This document shows, piece by piece, positions 1-8,887 of a stretch of DNA of 64,000 nt. This DNA is from Bradyrhizobium sp. AZCC 2262. Its GTDB lineage: Bacteria; Pseudomonadota; Alphaproteobacteria; Rhizobiales; Xanthobacteraceae. A program made the position numbers and the translations under genes. The stretch lies in the NCBI RefSeq assembly GCF_036924535.1, contig NZ_JAZHRT010000001.1, positions 2,480,001 to 2,544,000 of the forward strand, in the 5' to 3' direction. The notes under the pieces are model-generated. The model saw nothing but the letters and a program-made list of their open reading frames with translations. It was not told the DNA's origin and searched no databases. Positions within the stretch are counted from its first letter, which is position 1. The number at the start of each line of letters is the position of its first letter.

Positions 1-687
1 GGCGCGGCGATGATGGACGACAAGCACCCTCGCGGTGCGTTGCGCTGCCTGCTGGCCTAAGTCGCGTTCAATAAGACCGAGCGCGAGATCAATCCCGGCC
101 GTCATCCCAGCGGACGTCCACACGGGACCGTCGGCAATGAATATCCGATCCATTTCGACGGTGATCTTGGGGAATCGCCTGCCAAGTTCCTCGGCACGCA
201 ACCAGTGCGTGGTTGCGCGCCGGCCGTCCAGAATGCCCGCTTCCGCCAGCGTGAACGCTGCAATGCAGACTGAGGTGATACGCCTTGTCGTTGATACGGC
301 CTCGCGCAAATAGGCAACCGTGCGTGGCGATGGCGGCACCAAATCCGGCGCCGAGCCCACCATGAGCGTGTCAAAACTGCTCTCGCCCAGCGGTTCGGTA
401 TTCATCGTCCAGCCGAGCGAGTTTGTAAGTGGCTCACCCGTTTCCGACAGAATTCGGAGATCATAGAAGCGCTCGCCGGCAACGAGATTGGCTGCTTCAA
501 ATGCCGAGATCGGCGCGAAGCTCATCACGCTGAAGCCTTTCGGCAAGAGGAGCCCAAGCCGCGGAATAGTGGCCTCCCAATCGGCGGACAGGTAACTTCG
601 GGTGGTCGCCAGGACATGGGGTCGAGCGCCCCGACGTTCAAGCCAAACGAGGATTTCTACTCGAATCCGGACGCTGCCGCAGGACAT
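1..687 (-). CDS. GlxA-type AraC-family transcriptional regulator, partial (C-terminus beyond window)
   Basis: The minus strand from ATG at 687 gives 229 codons to the window edge with no stop, preceded by GGAGG at 693-697. The part seen is the DJ-1/PfpI-like sensor domain of GlxA-type regulators. The nucleophile-elbow stretch SVCIAAFTLAEAGILDG lies at residues 139-155, followed by RATTHWL and then SAGMTAGIDLALG at about 192-204. The helix-turn-helix domain expected after this lies outside the window. About 40 residues precede the usual family start (near LGLLLPKGF), so a later start is possible. A perfect inverted repeat sits 13 bp upstream. The effector is unknown. It resembles the regulator at 24443-25543 and the remnant at 31570-31785. 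Confidence 0.85.
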   Translation of the reverse strand, partial: MSCGSVRIRVEILVWLERRGARPHVLATTRSYLSADWEATIPRLGLLLPKGFSVMSFAPISAFEAANLVAGERFYDLRILSETGEPLTNSLGWTMNTEPLGESSFDTLMVGSAPDLVPPSPRTVAYLREAVSTTRRITSVCIAAFTLAEAGILDGRRATTHWLRAEELGRRFPKITVEMDRIFIADGPVWTSAGMTAGIDLALGLIERDLGQQAAQRTARVLVVHHRRA

Positions 688-699
688 ATTTGCCTCCAT

Positions 700-715
700 T
701 CGGGACATTTCCCGA
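700..715. promoter_or_regulatory. Inverted repeat upstream of the GlxA-type gene
   Basis: TCGGGA-CATT-TCCCGA is a perfect 6-bp inverted repeat with a 4-bp spacer. It ends 13 bp before the minus-strand start at 687 and lies in the divergent region facing the oxidoreductase at 887. Autoregulation by the adjacent regulator is inferred from position only. Confidence 0.45.
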
Positions 716-886
716 GTGGTTCGAACGGTTCGCGCACGATGGTGGCGACGTCTGATCGGCGTGTCTTTAATCGCGGCATCTCCGACCTTTGTGGAACTGA
801 TGGTGCCATATAGAAGTCACCGGCGACATTGCTGCGGAGTGTTTGAACCTTCCCGTTGTCCAGGGGGCGTGCTCCGGGAGCTTGCG

Positions 887-1900
887 ATGGATCCCTACAG
901 ACAGGTGGTTTTGGCGGCGCGGCCGAAGGGCTTACCTCGGGCGGCTGATTTTCGTCTGGAAACCGGTCCAATGCCCGAGCCGCTTGAGGGACAGGTTCTC
1001 GTGGCGACGAAGTTTCTTTCGCTGGATCCCTACATGCGCGGACGCATGAACGACGCCGAGTCCTATGCCCCACCAGTCAACGTCGGCGGTGTTATGGAGG
1101 GGGAGGTCGTCGCTGAGGTCGTTCGTTCGCGGCATCCATCCTTTAGCCGTGGAGAGCTTGTCCAGGGGCGGATCGGCTGGCGCACACATGCGGCGGTCGC
1201 ACCGCGAGACCTGCAAAGGGTGGAGACCGGGCTTAACCCTCCCGAGACCTCACTGGGTGTCCTGGGAATGCCTGGGTTCACTGCCTATGCAGGCCTTCAG
1301 GCCATCGGGCAACCCAAACCAGGAGAGACAGTCGTCGTCTCGTCCGCGGCAGGCGCAGTTGGATCCGTGGTCGGTCAACTGGCCCAACTAGCGGGCGCCC
1401 GCGCCGTCGGCATCGCCGGAGGCGCGGCAAAGTGCGCGTACGTGCGCGACGAGCTTGGATTCGACGCCGTCGTTGACCACAAGGCCCTCGGCCTCTCAAA
1501 GGCGCTCGCGGCTGCATGCCCCGACGGGATCGACGTCTACTTCGAGAACGTTGGCGGACCGACCTGGAACGCGGTCTTGCCGCTCCTGAACCGCTACGCC
1601 CGCGTTCCTGTCTGCGGCTTGATCGCTCATTACAACGGGGACGCACCGGTCGAGCCGAATTCTGTCGCGGAGACGATGTTGGCGATCCTCCGGCGAAGCC
1701 TGCTGATCAGGGGCTTCATCAACACTGAATTCGCGCCACAACTCTATCGAGCTTTCCTCGCGGAGATAACCCCGTTGGTCCACTCTGGACGCATTCGCTA
1801 TCGGGAGCATGTTGTCGAGGGCTTGGACGCGGCCCCACAGGCATTCATCGGCATGCTCGAGGGACACAACCTTGGCAAAACGCTTGTCCGGGTTTCCTGA
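887..1900 (+). CDS. NADP-dependent medium-chain oxidoreductase (CurA/leukotriene B4 dehydrogenase-like)
   Basis: A 337-residue zinc-free medium-chain dehydrogenase/reductase of the NADP-dependent alkenal/enone reductase type. Family features are LSLDPYMRGRM near residues 44-54, LGMPGFTAYAGL near 126-137, a nucleotide-binding SSAAGAVGSVVGQ at about 152-164, and DVYFENVGG later on. The reaction is probably NADPH-dependent reduction of an activated C=C bond; the substrate is not readable. I start at ATG 887 because CGGGAG precedes it at 875-880 and the protein matches family length there; upstream in-frame codons look non-coding. It is divergent from the GlxA-type regulator, which may control it. 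Confidence 0.88.
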   Translation: MDPYRQVVLAARPKGLPRAADFRLETGPMPEPLEGQVLVATKFLSLDPYMRGRMNDAESYAPPVNVGGVMEGEVVAEVVRSRHPSFSRGELVQGRIGWRTHAAVAPRDLQRVETGLNPPETSLGVLGMPGFTAYAGLQAIGQPKPGETVVVSSAAGAVGSVVGQLAQLAGARAVGIAGGAAKCAYVRDELGFDAVVDHKALGLSKALAAACPDGIDVYFENVGGPTWNAVLPLLNRYARVPVCGLIAHYNGDAPVEPNSVAETMLAILRRSLLIRGFINTEFAPQLYRAFLAEITPLVHSGRIRYREHVVEGLDAAPQAFIGMLEGHNLGKTLVRVS

Positions 1901-1970
1901 CGCGGGAGGGCGGTCGGGCGCACCATTGAGAAGAGAGGGGGATTCCGCCGGCCTCGCCGAGTCGGCCGTC

Positions 1971-2642
1971 TTATCCGGCTATCAGCGACGCCACTTCTTG
2001 CGGATGTGACAGCATCGCGACATGGTTGGCGGCAACCTCAACAACCGCCGCGTTGAGGCGCTTGGCCATGCTCCGCTGCAGGGCGGGCTGGATGGCGCGG
2101 TCGTTCGTTGCGACGAGATAGCGACACGTCTTGCCGCGCCATGCCGGCGCGGACACTGTTCCACCCAACGCAGCACCTGCTGTTGGCGACTGGGCGGAGT
2201 AGAGGACCAGCTTTTCCGTGTCGGTCAGATCCTGCGCAAAGGAGTCGCTCACGCCCGATTGGGTGAGCTTCAGATACCCCTCCGCGTCAGGGCGGACTTC
2301 CGCACCCAGCGGCGCGGGCTCGACGCTCGCACCGAGAGATCCTGCCGACTCACCCGCGTCCGGGGCGAAGGCCGCGATGTACACGAGTGCCTCGACCTTC
2401 GGGTCGTTTCCGGCCTCGGAGATGACGGCGCCGCCATAGGAGTGGCCGGCCAGGATGATTGGACCCGCCGTAAGCGCGATAGCCCGCTTAACCGTCGCCA
2501 CGTCGTCGCCGAGTGACGTCAGGGGAAGCTGCACGGCGGTGACCGAGTGACCTCTGGCGGCAAGGAGCGGGATCACCTTCGCCCAGCTCGACCCGTCTGC
2601 CCAAGCACCGTGCACTAGAATTACATCTGGTGACTTCGCCAT
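1971..2642 (-). CDS. Alpha/beta fold hydrolase, short form
   Basis: A 223-residue alpha/beta hydrolase of the small salicylate-esterase/EstC-like type. The oxyanion HGAWADGSSW is at residues 11-20, the nucleophile elbow GHSYGG at 66-71 (Ser68), and a C-terminal NHVAML carries the likely catalytic His. No signal peptide is seen, so it is cytoplasmic. The chosen start, ATG at 2642, has GAGGAC just upstream and gives the normal family N-terminus (DVILVHGAW); in-frame sequence further upstream is unlike the family. It is convergent with the oxidoreductase ending at 1900 and divergent from the crotonase gene at 2987. Its substrate is probably an ester or lactone. Confidence 0.85.
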   Translation of the reverse strand: MAKSPDVILVHGAWADGSSWAKVIPLLAARGHSVTAVQLPLTSLGDDVATVKRAIALTAGPIILAGHSYGGAVISEAGNDPKVEALVYIAAFAPDAGESAGSLGASVEPAPLGAEVRPDAEGYLKLTQSGVSDSFAQDLTDTEKLVLYSAQSPTAGAALGGTVSAPAWRGKTCRYLVATNDRAIQPALQRSMAKRLNAAVVEVAANHVAMLSHPQEVASLIAG

Positions 2643-2986
2643 ATCGTCCTCACCCAGTGCGTTCGATTGCCTCGCCTCGGTACTGCTTGGCCGCGGAGGG
2701 TACTGATTTTCAACACCGGGGCACATGTCAGAATTGCCGCTTATTCGGCCAATTCGAGTCACGCCGACGGAGCTCGATAAGGCTGTCACCTGGCCGTGGA
2801 GGATTCGGTCGCAACCCGAAGCGCTTCCTCGCAGCGATGCGTGCGGTGGCCGAAAAGGAGGCATCAACGACATGGCGTGATGAACTGGCGTGCGCCTAGG
2901 TTTGCGCGCGTGGCCGCATTGATGCGGTCCACGAGGCGGCGAACATCACATCGCCGGCCCGCTCTACGACGAGACGGAGGTGAACC
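2643..2986. other. Divergent intergenic region, no gene recognised
   Basis: These 344 bases between a minus-strand hydrolase and a plus-strand crotonase gene hold no recognisable gene. A strong Shine-Dalgarno-like AAAAGGAGG at 2854-2862 is followed by ATG GCG TGA at 2872, a start with an immediate stop. This may be a leftover gene start or a leader. The promoters of both flanking genes should lie here. Confidence 0.4.
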
Positions 2987-3820
2987 GTGGCAGAGGATGC
3001 TGGGCCGCTGCGGGTTGTTGAAGAATCGCCCGCATACTGGCGAGTCGTGTTCGACTATCCGCCTTTCAACATCGTCGATGCCACGTTGTACCAAGCCTTG
3101 CAGGGCTTGCTGGCGCACATGGACGCGAGCCCCAGCCTGCGTGTCGTCGTCTTCGAAAGCGCAAATCCTGAGTTCTTCCTCGCCCACTTCGACCTGACCG
3201 GCAAGATCGGCAATATCACGACCGCGGTCGGACCTTCCGGGTTGCCGATCCTGACAGACACATTCGTGCGCATCACCAGATCTCCGGTGGCCAGCATCGC
3301 GAAGATTCGAGGCTGCGTCCGTGGGGTCAGCAGCGAATTCGTGCTCGCCTGCGATATGCGTTTTGCGTCGCGCGAGAACACGTCGCTGGGCCAACCGGAA
3401 GTCGGAGTTGGCTTGCATCCCGGCGGCGGCGGCACCGAGCGCCTCCCGCCTCTGGTCGGCCGCGGCCGCGCGCTCGAAATCGTTCTTGGCGCCAACGACT
3501 TCGACGGCGATACCGCGGCACAATATGGGTACGTCAACCGCGCGCTTCCGGATGAAGAGCTCGACGGCTTTGTCGATGCACTTGCACGACGGATCGCCAC
3601 CTTCGATGCGCGCGCGATCGCGGCGGCAAAGCGTCTTATCAATCAGGTGTCATTGCCGTCCGCTGACAATCTTCTCAGCGCCCTCAACTCGTTTCAAACC
3701 GCATTAACCTGGCCTGAGACGCTGCAGAGAGTTGAAGCCCTGCTTAAGCAGGGTCTCCAAAAGGACAGAAACTTCGAGAGCCAATGGCCCGCAATGCTCG
3801 GCTCGCTCCTTGAGAAATAG
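2987..3820 (+). CDS. Enoyl-CoA hydratase/isomerase (crotonase) family protein
   Basis: A 277-residue crotonase-fold protein. The CoA/oxyanion region reads [20 protein letters not shown], with the Glu of SSEF where hydratases have their first catalytic Glu. The second acidic position is kept in [15 protein letters not shown]. The usual GGG before that Glu is GVS here, so the reaction (hydration, isomerisation or other) is open. It starts with GTG at 2987 behind GGAGG at 2976-2980. It is a paralogue of the protein at 11423-12382: both have FESANP followed by FLAH. The molybdo-hydroxylase genes follow 60 bp downstream on the same strand, so co-transcription is likely. Confidence 0.88.
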   Translation: MAEDAGPLRVVEESPAYWRVVFDYPPFNIVDATLYQALQGLLAHMDASPSLRVVVFESANPEFFLAHFDLTGKIGNITTAVGPSGLPILTDTFVRITRSPVASIAKIRGCVRGVSSEFVLACDMRFASRENTSLGQPEVGVGLHPGGGGTERLPPLVGRGRALEIVLGANDFDGDTAAQYGYVNRALPDEELDGFVDALARRIATFDARAIAAAKRLINQVSLPSADNLLSALNSFQTALTWPETLQRVEALLKQGLQKDRNFESQWPAMLGSLLEK

Positions 3821-3879
3821 TTGCGACGGAGTTGCCGGTGGCGTTGGGGGGAGTGAACCGAAACGGCGAGGGTTGCGCG

Positions 3880-4335
3880 ATGAAGCTCATGGTCAACGGA
3901 CAGGAGCGGGTCCTGGAGGGGGTTGACCCTACGATGCCTCTCTTGTGGGCCATCCGAGACCTCCTTGGTCTGAAAGGAACGAAGTTCGGGTGCGGGCAGG
4001 CGCTCTGCGGCGCCTGCACCGTCCACATGGACGGGCAGCCAGTCCGTTCGTGCCAAACCGCTCTTGCCGATGTCGGAGACGGCAAAGTCACCACGATCGA
4101 AGCGATAGCCGGGCGCGTTGCGGAGGCTGTCAGGTCAGCGTGGATCAAGAACAACGTGCCTCAGTGCGGTTATTGCCAGTCCGGGCAGATCATGTCAGCG
4201 GTCGCATTGCTCGAGTCCAACCCGAAACCCTCGCGTGATGACGTCAACTCCGCGATGAGCGGAAACCTCTGTCGATGCGGCACGTATCCGCGAATTCGCG
4301 CCGCGATCGCAGACGCCTCGAATTCTCTCGGATAA
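3880..4335 (+). CDS. [2Fe-2S] subunit of a molybdenum hydroxylase (isoquinoline 1-oxidoreductase alpha-like)
   Basis: A 151-residue small subunit of the xanthine dehydrogenase superfamily. The plant-type [2Fe-2S] cluster is ligated by Cys38, Cys43, Cys46 and Cys58 (C-x4-C-x2-C-x11-C). The second, helical-domain cluster uses Cys96, Cys99, Cys131 and Cys133 (CGYC, then LCRCG). Length and motif order fit two-subunit enzymes such as isoquinoline 1-oxidoreductase and some aldehyde dehydrogenases, which lack a separate FAD subunit. The start is ATG 3880, since the sequence before it is unlike the family. The gene for the large molybdenum subunit starts 16 bp after its stop, so the two form one complex. 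A role in hydroxylating an aldehyde or N-heterocycle is inferred. Confidence 0.93.
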   Translation: MKLMVNGQERVLEGVDPTMPLLWAIRDLLGLKGTKFGCGQALCGACTVHMDGQPVRSCQTALADVGDGKVTTIEAIAGRVAEAVRSAWIKNNVPQCGYCQSGQIMSAVALLESNPKPSRDDVNSAMSGNLCRCGTYPRIRAAIADASNSLG

Positions 4336-4351
4336 CAGTGAGTGCGCGGCC

Positions 4352-6535
4352 ATGAACATGGAACAACACTGCTTAAACCATGGCGCTGGAGCATTGCTGA
4401 GCCGGCGGGCCTTCCTCGAGGGGGTCGGTACGACCACCTTTCTTCTCGCCTTCCAGCTCCCGATCGGCGGCGCCCGCGCGAAGGAATCACCGGCGCGCCC
4501 GGGTCAATTCAACGCCTTTCTTGCGATCGGCGAGGACGACATCGTTACGGCGATCGTTGCTCAAACCGAGGGCGGACAAGGGAACTCCACCGGGATGACT
4601 CAGGTGATCGCTGCGGAGCTGGGCGCCGCCTGGCCACAGATGCGATATCTGCTCACTACAGAACGACGGCCGGAATACATCAATCCCATGCTCTACGAGG
4701 GGCTTGTCCTCACTGCGGGGAGTTCTTCGATCCCGGGTTTCTACGGCGCGATGCGTCAGGCCGCTGCAGCCACGCGGGAAATGCTTGTCGCGGCCGCTGC
4801 GAGGCGATTGGGCGCAAGACCTGACGAGTTTTCCGTCGCCGAGTCCAAAGTCACGCATTCGCCATCTGCCCGCCATTTCACTTTCGGACAACTCGCCGCT
4901 GACGCAGCCAAGGAGCAAGTTCCCGCGAAACCTCAACTCCGCGCTCGAAACGAGCTTCATCTGATCGGTCAGCGGCTAGACCGGTTGGACGTGCCCGCGA
5001 AGGTCAATGGAAGCGCTCGCTTCGGATTGGACCTTGAAGCGCCGGACATGCTCTACGCGGCTGTCAGACACGGCCCAGCCTACGGGTCGACGGTGACGCA
5101 GATCGATGACGCCAAGGCCAAATCCATGCCGGGAGTCAGACTGGTCATGGCGGTGCCGCAAGGCGTCGCCGTCGTTGCTGACCAGTATTGGCAGGCCGCC
5201 AAGGCGTTGGCTGAGGTACGGGAGACCTATGCAAGTCATCCGAACAGCGAAGCCTCTTCCGCAACGGTCGAGGCTGCGCTGCGACGGGGATTGGAGCAGC
5301 CCGGCGTTCCGACGATGGGAAGCCACGGAGATGTCCCCGCCGCCATGAAATCCGCCGCGAAAATCCTCGATGCGGAGTTTTCGATGCCATTCCTTTCGCA
5401 CGCTTGCATGGAGCCGGTGTCATGCACCGCGCGGATCGGCGACCAAGTGGAGTTGTGGCTTTCCACTAAGTCTCCGAGCCTGGATGCCGGCCATGCGGCG
5501 CGCGCGCTCGGCATCGACCCGTCATCCATCGTGGTTCACAACGAGTATCAGGGCGGCGACTTCGGCCGACGCTCCGGCATGGAACACACGACCGAAGCGG
5601 TGCTGCTGGCGAAGGCGACCGGGCGGTCCGTGAAAGTCGTTTGGACACGCGAAGAGGACTTGAGGGTCGATCAGCACCGGACGGCATTCTTGGGCCACGC
5701 GCGCCTGGGACTCGGCGCTGACGGGATGCCGGTTGCTTACGAAGCGAAAATTGCTTGCGATGGACTTTGGCAGCGACTCTTTCCCTGGTTCTACGCCAAG
5801 AAGAAGCCTGTGGACCTGCCGACGTTTGACCTTGTAGGCAGCTCCTACGGCATTCCGAATGAGGCGGGAACCTACGTCAACGTTCCACTTCCCGTCCGAA
5901 TCGGCGCCTTTCGCGGCAACAACGATACACACAACGGCTTCATGCTGGAGTCGATGATCGACGATGCGGCCCGCGAGGCGGGAATAGATCCGCTTACGTA
6001 CCGCCGCAGACTACTCACAAAGGACGCGCGAAGTACCGCCGTACTCGACCGAGCCGCGGCAATTGCCGGCTGGGGCAAGACTGCTGCGGGCCATCATCAG
6101 GGCGTGGCGTTCTGGCAGTCAGACTTCTACCGTTGCCGGCTCGCCGTGATTGTGGAGGTCTCCGGAACGGCCGACGCCCTCAAGGTGGAACGGCTCGTCG
6201 GCGTCTGTGACTCCGGTCTCGCAATCAACCCGATGCTCGCTGAGCGAGCGGTCGAAGCGGGAATGATTTTTGGCCTGAGCAATGCGATGAGCGAGCGCAT
6301 CACGCTCTCGGGTGGAGCGCCCGAGCAGACCAACTTCGATACCTATCAGCTTCTCCGGATCGACCAGGCTCCCGACATCACCGTCGAGATCATCTCTGTC
6401 GGCGATGAGCCCGGCAGCTTCGGCGAGGTCGGCACGATGCCGATCTGTTCGGCTCTGGGCAATGCGATCGTCTCCGCAACCAGCAAGCGCATTCGGACCA
6501 CGCCCTTCGGCGGCAATGGAGTCACCTTCGTTTGA
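4352..6535 (+). CDS. Molybdopterin-binding large subunit, Tat-exported (isoquinoline 1-oxidoreductase beta-like)
   Basis: A 727-residue molybdenum-cofactor subunit of the xanthine dehydrogenase superfamily. The N-terminus has a twin-arginine signal (SRRAFLEG, Arg18-Arg19) followed by a hydrophobic stretch and GGARA. The enzyme is therefore probably folded in the cytoplasm and exported with the small subunit riding along. Cofactor-binding motifs include QTEGGQGNSTG, YQGGDFGRRSG and a C-terminal GEVGTMPICSALGNAI that carries the usual active-site Glu. Length matches the single-chain IorB type. A cytochrome c gene follows 48 bp downstream and is the likely electron acceptor. The substrate cannot be read; aldehydes and N-heteroaromatics are the usual ones. 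Confidence 0.93.
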   Translation: MNMEQHCLNHGAGALLSRRAFLEGVGTTTFLLAFQLPIGGARAKESPARPGQFNAFLAIGEDDIVTAIVAQTEGGQGNSTGMTQVIAAELGAAWPQMRYLLTTERRPEYINPMLYEGLVLTAGSSSIPGFYGAMRQAAAATREMLVAAAARRLGARPDEFSVAESKVTHSPSARHFTFGQLAADAAKEQVPAKPQLRARNELHLIGQRLDRLDVPAKVNGSARFGLDLEAPDMLYAAVRHGPAYGSTVTQIDDAKAKSMPGVRLVMAVPQGVAVVADQYWQAAKALAEVRETYASHPNSEASSATVEAALRRGLEQPGVPTMGSHGDVPAAMKSAAKILDAEFSMPFLSHACMEPVSCTARIGDQVELWLSTKSPSLDAGHAARALGIDPSSIVVHNEYQGGDFGRRSGMEHTTEAVLLAKATGRSVKVVWTREEDLRVDQHRTAFLGHARLGLGADGMPVAYEAKIACDGLWQRLFPWFYAKKKPVDLPTFDLVGSSYGIPNEAGTYVNVPLPVRIGAFRGNNDTHNGFMLESMIDDAAREAGIDPLTYRRRLLTKDARSTAVLDRAAAIAGWGKTAAGHHQGVAFWQSDFYRCRLAVIVEVSGTADALKVERLVGVCDSGLAINPMLAERAVEAGMIFGLSNAMSERITLSGGAPEQTNFDTYQLLRIDQAPDITVEIISVGDEPGSFGEVGTMPICSALGNAIVSATSKRIRTTPFGGNGVTFV

Positions 6536-6583
6536 TGGGTCGAGACCGCTGGCCTGGGTGACTTAAGCAATGGGAGATGAAGC

Positions 6584-6976
6584 ATGAAAGATGCAGCTTT
6601 CTACGTCATTCTTACGGCCGCGCTCCTCGCAGAATCTGGCGCTGCGGCAGCGCAGGACAGCGCGGCAGGCAAAGCCGTGTTTGGAAAATGCCAAGCTTGT
6701 CACGCTGTCGGTACGGGGGCCAAGAACAAGTTGGGCCCTGAGCTCAACGGGTTGGCTGGCCGCAAAGCCGGAGCAGTCGCGGGATACCAGTATTCACCCG
6801 CGTTGAAAACCTCTGGCTTCGCCTGGGATCAAGCAAGCTTCGCCGCCTTCATGCAGAACCCGAAAACGAAAATTCCCGGCAACAAAATGGTTTTCGCGGG
6901 CATGAAAGATCAGGCCGAAATCGCGAGCCTATGGACCTATTTCACACGGTTCAACGCGGATGGTAGCTCCAAGTGA
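6584..6976 (+). CDS. Periplasmic class I cytochrome c
   Basis: A 130-residue monohaem cytochrome c. Residues 1-24 form a signal peptide (FYVILTAALL, then AAAQ). Haem attaches at CQACH (36-40), and Met102 in GNKMVF is the likely axial ligand; the family motif KTKIPGNKM is present. GGGAGATGA precedes the ATG. It lies directly behind the molybdo-hydroxylase genes and probably takes their electrons in the periplasm and passes them to the respiratory chain. Its length and motifs are of the cytochrome c2/c550 type. Confidence 0.93.
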   Translation: MKDAAFYVILTAALLAESGAAAAQDSAAGKAVFGKCQACHAVGTGAKNKLGPELNGLAGRKAGAVAGYQYSPALKTSGFAWDQASFAAFMQNPKTKIPGNKMVFAGMKDQAEIASLWTYFTRFNADGSSK

Positions 6977-7085
6977 GAAACGTGCGATCCATCGCGATCT
7001 CCTCCTCATCATCCAAGAAGATCGTGCCTGGCGTCTTGACCAGATAGAGACGCCTGATATGCGCCGATCGCAACAACTAGGGAAT

Positions 7086-8234
7086 ATGGCATTGGTCGAT
7101 CAAACAAGTCTGGGGTTACGTTCGCTGGTGAAGCAGGACGGATCACTCGAACTATCGCTCGCTCAGGTGACCGTGTCGCCGCCGAAGAACGACGAGGTGA
7201 TCGTTCGCGTCGAGGCCACGCCGATCAATCCTTCCGACCTCGGGCTCTTGCTCGCGGGCGGCGACGTCAGTTCAGCGAAGGTATCGGGAAAAGGCAGCCA
7301 GACGGTGCTCACGGCGCCGATTGCGCCCGTGGTGATGCGCGCGCTTGTCGCGCGAATCGGCAAGCCGATGCCCGTCGGTCTGGAAGGAGCAGGCGTCGTG
7401 ATAGGCGCCGGCGCGTCGCGCGAAGCCCAGGCGCTGATCGGGAAGACCGTGTCGACCTTTGTCGGGGGGATGTATGGACAACTCCGGAAAGTCAGGGCCG
7501 CCGACTGCTTGGTTTTGCCCGCCGGAATCAAGCCGGAAGAGGCGGCGTCCGCCTTCGTCAATCCGCTGACCGCGCTTGGTATGGTGGAGACCGCGAGAAG
7601 GGAGGGACACAAGGGCCTGGTGCATACGGCAGCGGCGTCGAATCTCGGCCAAATGCTAAACCGACTCTGCCAGGCGGATGGGATTCCACTGGTGAACATC
7701 GTCCGCAGCGAAGAGCAAGTCCAGATATTGAAGAGCCTTGGGGCAAAGCATATCGTCAACTCGGCGCAGGCAAGCTTCAGGGACGATTTGATCTCGGCTC
7801 TCAAGGCGACGGGCGCAACCCTCGCCTTTGACGCCATCGGCGGAGGCAAGCTCGCCGGCCAGATCCTCAATGCGATGGAGGCGGTCGCTGCCGGCGCGTC
7901 CGCAGATACGTACAACATGTACGGTTCTTCCGTTCACAAGCAGGTCTACGTCTATGGTACCCTCGATCCCTCGCCGATTGAGCTGGCGCGTGGCTCCGGC
8001 ATGGTGTGGGGTATCGGCGGCTGGCTGCTCTTTCACTTCCTGACCAAGGTGGGTCCGGAGGTGGAGGCCCGGTTGAAAGCACGGGTTGCCAGTGAAATCA
8101 GGACGACCTTTGCCAGCCGCTACAGCCGCACCATCTCCCTGCTTGAGGCGCTCGATCCCGACGTCATCGCGGCCTACGGCCGCCGGGCGACGGGTGAAAA
8201 ATTCCTGATCAACCCGAACCTGGCCATCGAGTAG
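7086..8234 (+). CDS. Medium-chain dehydrogenase/reductase family protein
   Basis: A 382-residue medium-chain dehydrogenase/quinone-reductase homologue. It has a GroES-like N-terminal half (INPSDLGLLLAGG near residues 45-57) and a Rossmann half with HTAAASNLGQMLNRL, then FDAIGGGKLAGQIL. No Cys/His zinc set is apparent. Starts upstream of 7086 are possible in the same frame, but ATG 7086 fits the homologous N-terminus and has AGGGA before it. It runs in the same direction as the cytochrome c gene, 109 bp behind it, and converges on the gene ending at 8279. NADPH-dependent reduction of a quinone or enone is the likely chemistry. Confidence 0.82.
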   Translation: MALVDQTSLGLRSLVKQDGSLELSLAQVTVSPPKNDEVIVRVEATPINPSDLGLLLAGGDVSSAKVSGKGSQTVLTAPIAPVVMRALVARIGKPMPVGLEGAGVVIGAGASREAQALIGKTVSTFVGGMYGQLRKVRAADCLVLPAGIKPEEAASAFVNPLTALGMVETARREGHKGLVHTAAASNLGQMLNRLCQADGIPLVNIVRSEEQVQILKSLGAKHIVNSAQASFRDDLISALKATGATLAFDAIGGGKLAGQILNAMEAVAAGASADTYNMYGSSVHKQVYVYGTLDPSPIELARGSGMVWGIGGWLLFHFLTKVGPEVEARLKARVASEIRTTFASRYSRTISLLEALDPDVIAAYGRRATGEKFLINPNLAIE

Positions 8235-8278
8235 GCCGTCGATCCCCAGTTCCACGCATAAGCGCTTTCCTTCCCTAT

Positions 8279-8887
8279 TCAATGGTAGCCGAAGTCGACA
8301 AGGTCGCGCCCGGCGAGTGGACCGCCCGCCTGCTGCAAGCGCCCGCCGGCCACGAGGCCGCCAAGATGAATAGGCGCGAAGCCGAAGCTGGCGATCAGAT
8401 TCTTCACGAATTCGACAGGCTCCGCGTGATCCCCGGACACGAAGATGACACGGCGGCCACCGTCCTTTGCGGGCCCTTGGTTGAAGCGTTCAATGACGAT
8501 CGAATTGAACGCCTTCACGACTCGGGCGCCGGGAGCCAACGCAGCGACCACTTCGCTCGCGCCCTTGTCACCAAGGTCCGCCAGCACAAGTTCGGGGCTG
8601 TACGCGCTGAACGGGTTCGTCGCATCGATGAGGACCCGTCCGTTCCACGGCGGCAGGCCTCGAAGCGCACCCTCGACATTCGGCCAGGGGACGGCAAACA
8701 GGACATAGTCAAGGCTCGCTGCCTCCGCAGCCGCGGCGGCCGATGCACCGTTGCCGAGCTCGGCGACGACGTCGGCAAGGGAGTCCGCGCCGCGCCTGTT
8801 GCTCAGCACCACTTGATGGCCAGCCTTCAAGGCTTCTCGCGCGAACCCAAGCGCGACCGGGCCGGCACCGATCGTTCCGAACTTCAT
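8279..8887 (-). CDS. NAD(P)-binding F420-reductase-like oxidoreductase
   Basis: A 202-residue Rossmann protein of the NADPH-dependent F420 reductase-like family. The dinucleotide-binding segment is GTIGAGPVALGFAREALKAG (4-23), followed by SNRRG. YVLFAVPW and IDATNPF match the family, and AFNSIVIERF corresponds to the conserved KAFN region. It overlaps the upstream quinone-reductase gene by an ATGA junction (8884-8887), so the two are translationally coupled. These proteins usually act as NADP(H)-linked reductases of unknown substrate; real F420 use is not shown by the sequence. Confidence 0.85.
   Translation of the reverse strand: MKFGTIGAGPVALGFAREALKAGHQVVLSNRRGADSLADVVAELGNGASAAAAAEAASLDYVLFAVPWPNVEGALRGLPPWNGRVLIDATNPFSAYSPELVLADLGDKGASEVVAALAPGARVVKAFNSIVIERFNQGPAKDGGRRVIFVSGDHAEPVEFVKNLIASFGFAPIHLGGLVAGGRLQQAGGPLAGRDLVDFGYH

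Noticed and set aside
2872..2890. Strong ribosome site followed by ATG GCG TGA
   Set aside because: It codes for only one residue after Met; kept as a note in the intergenic entry and not called a gene.
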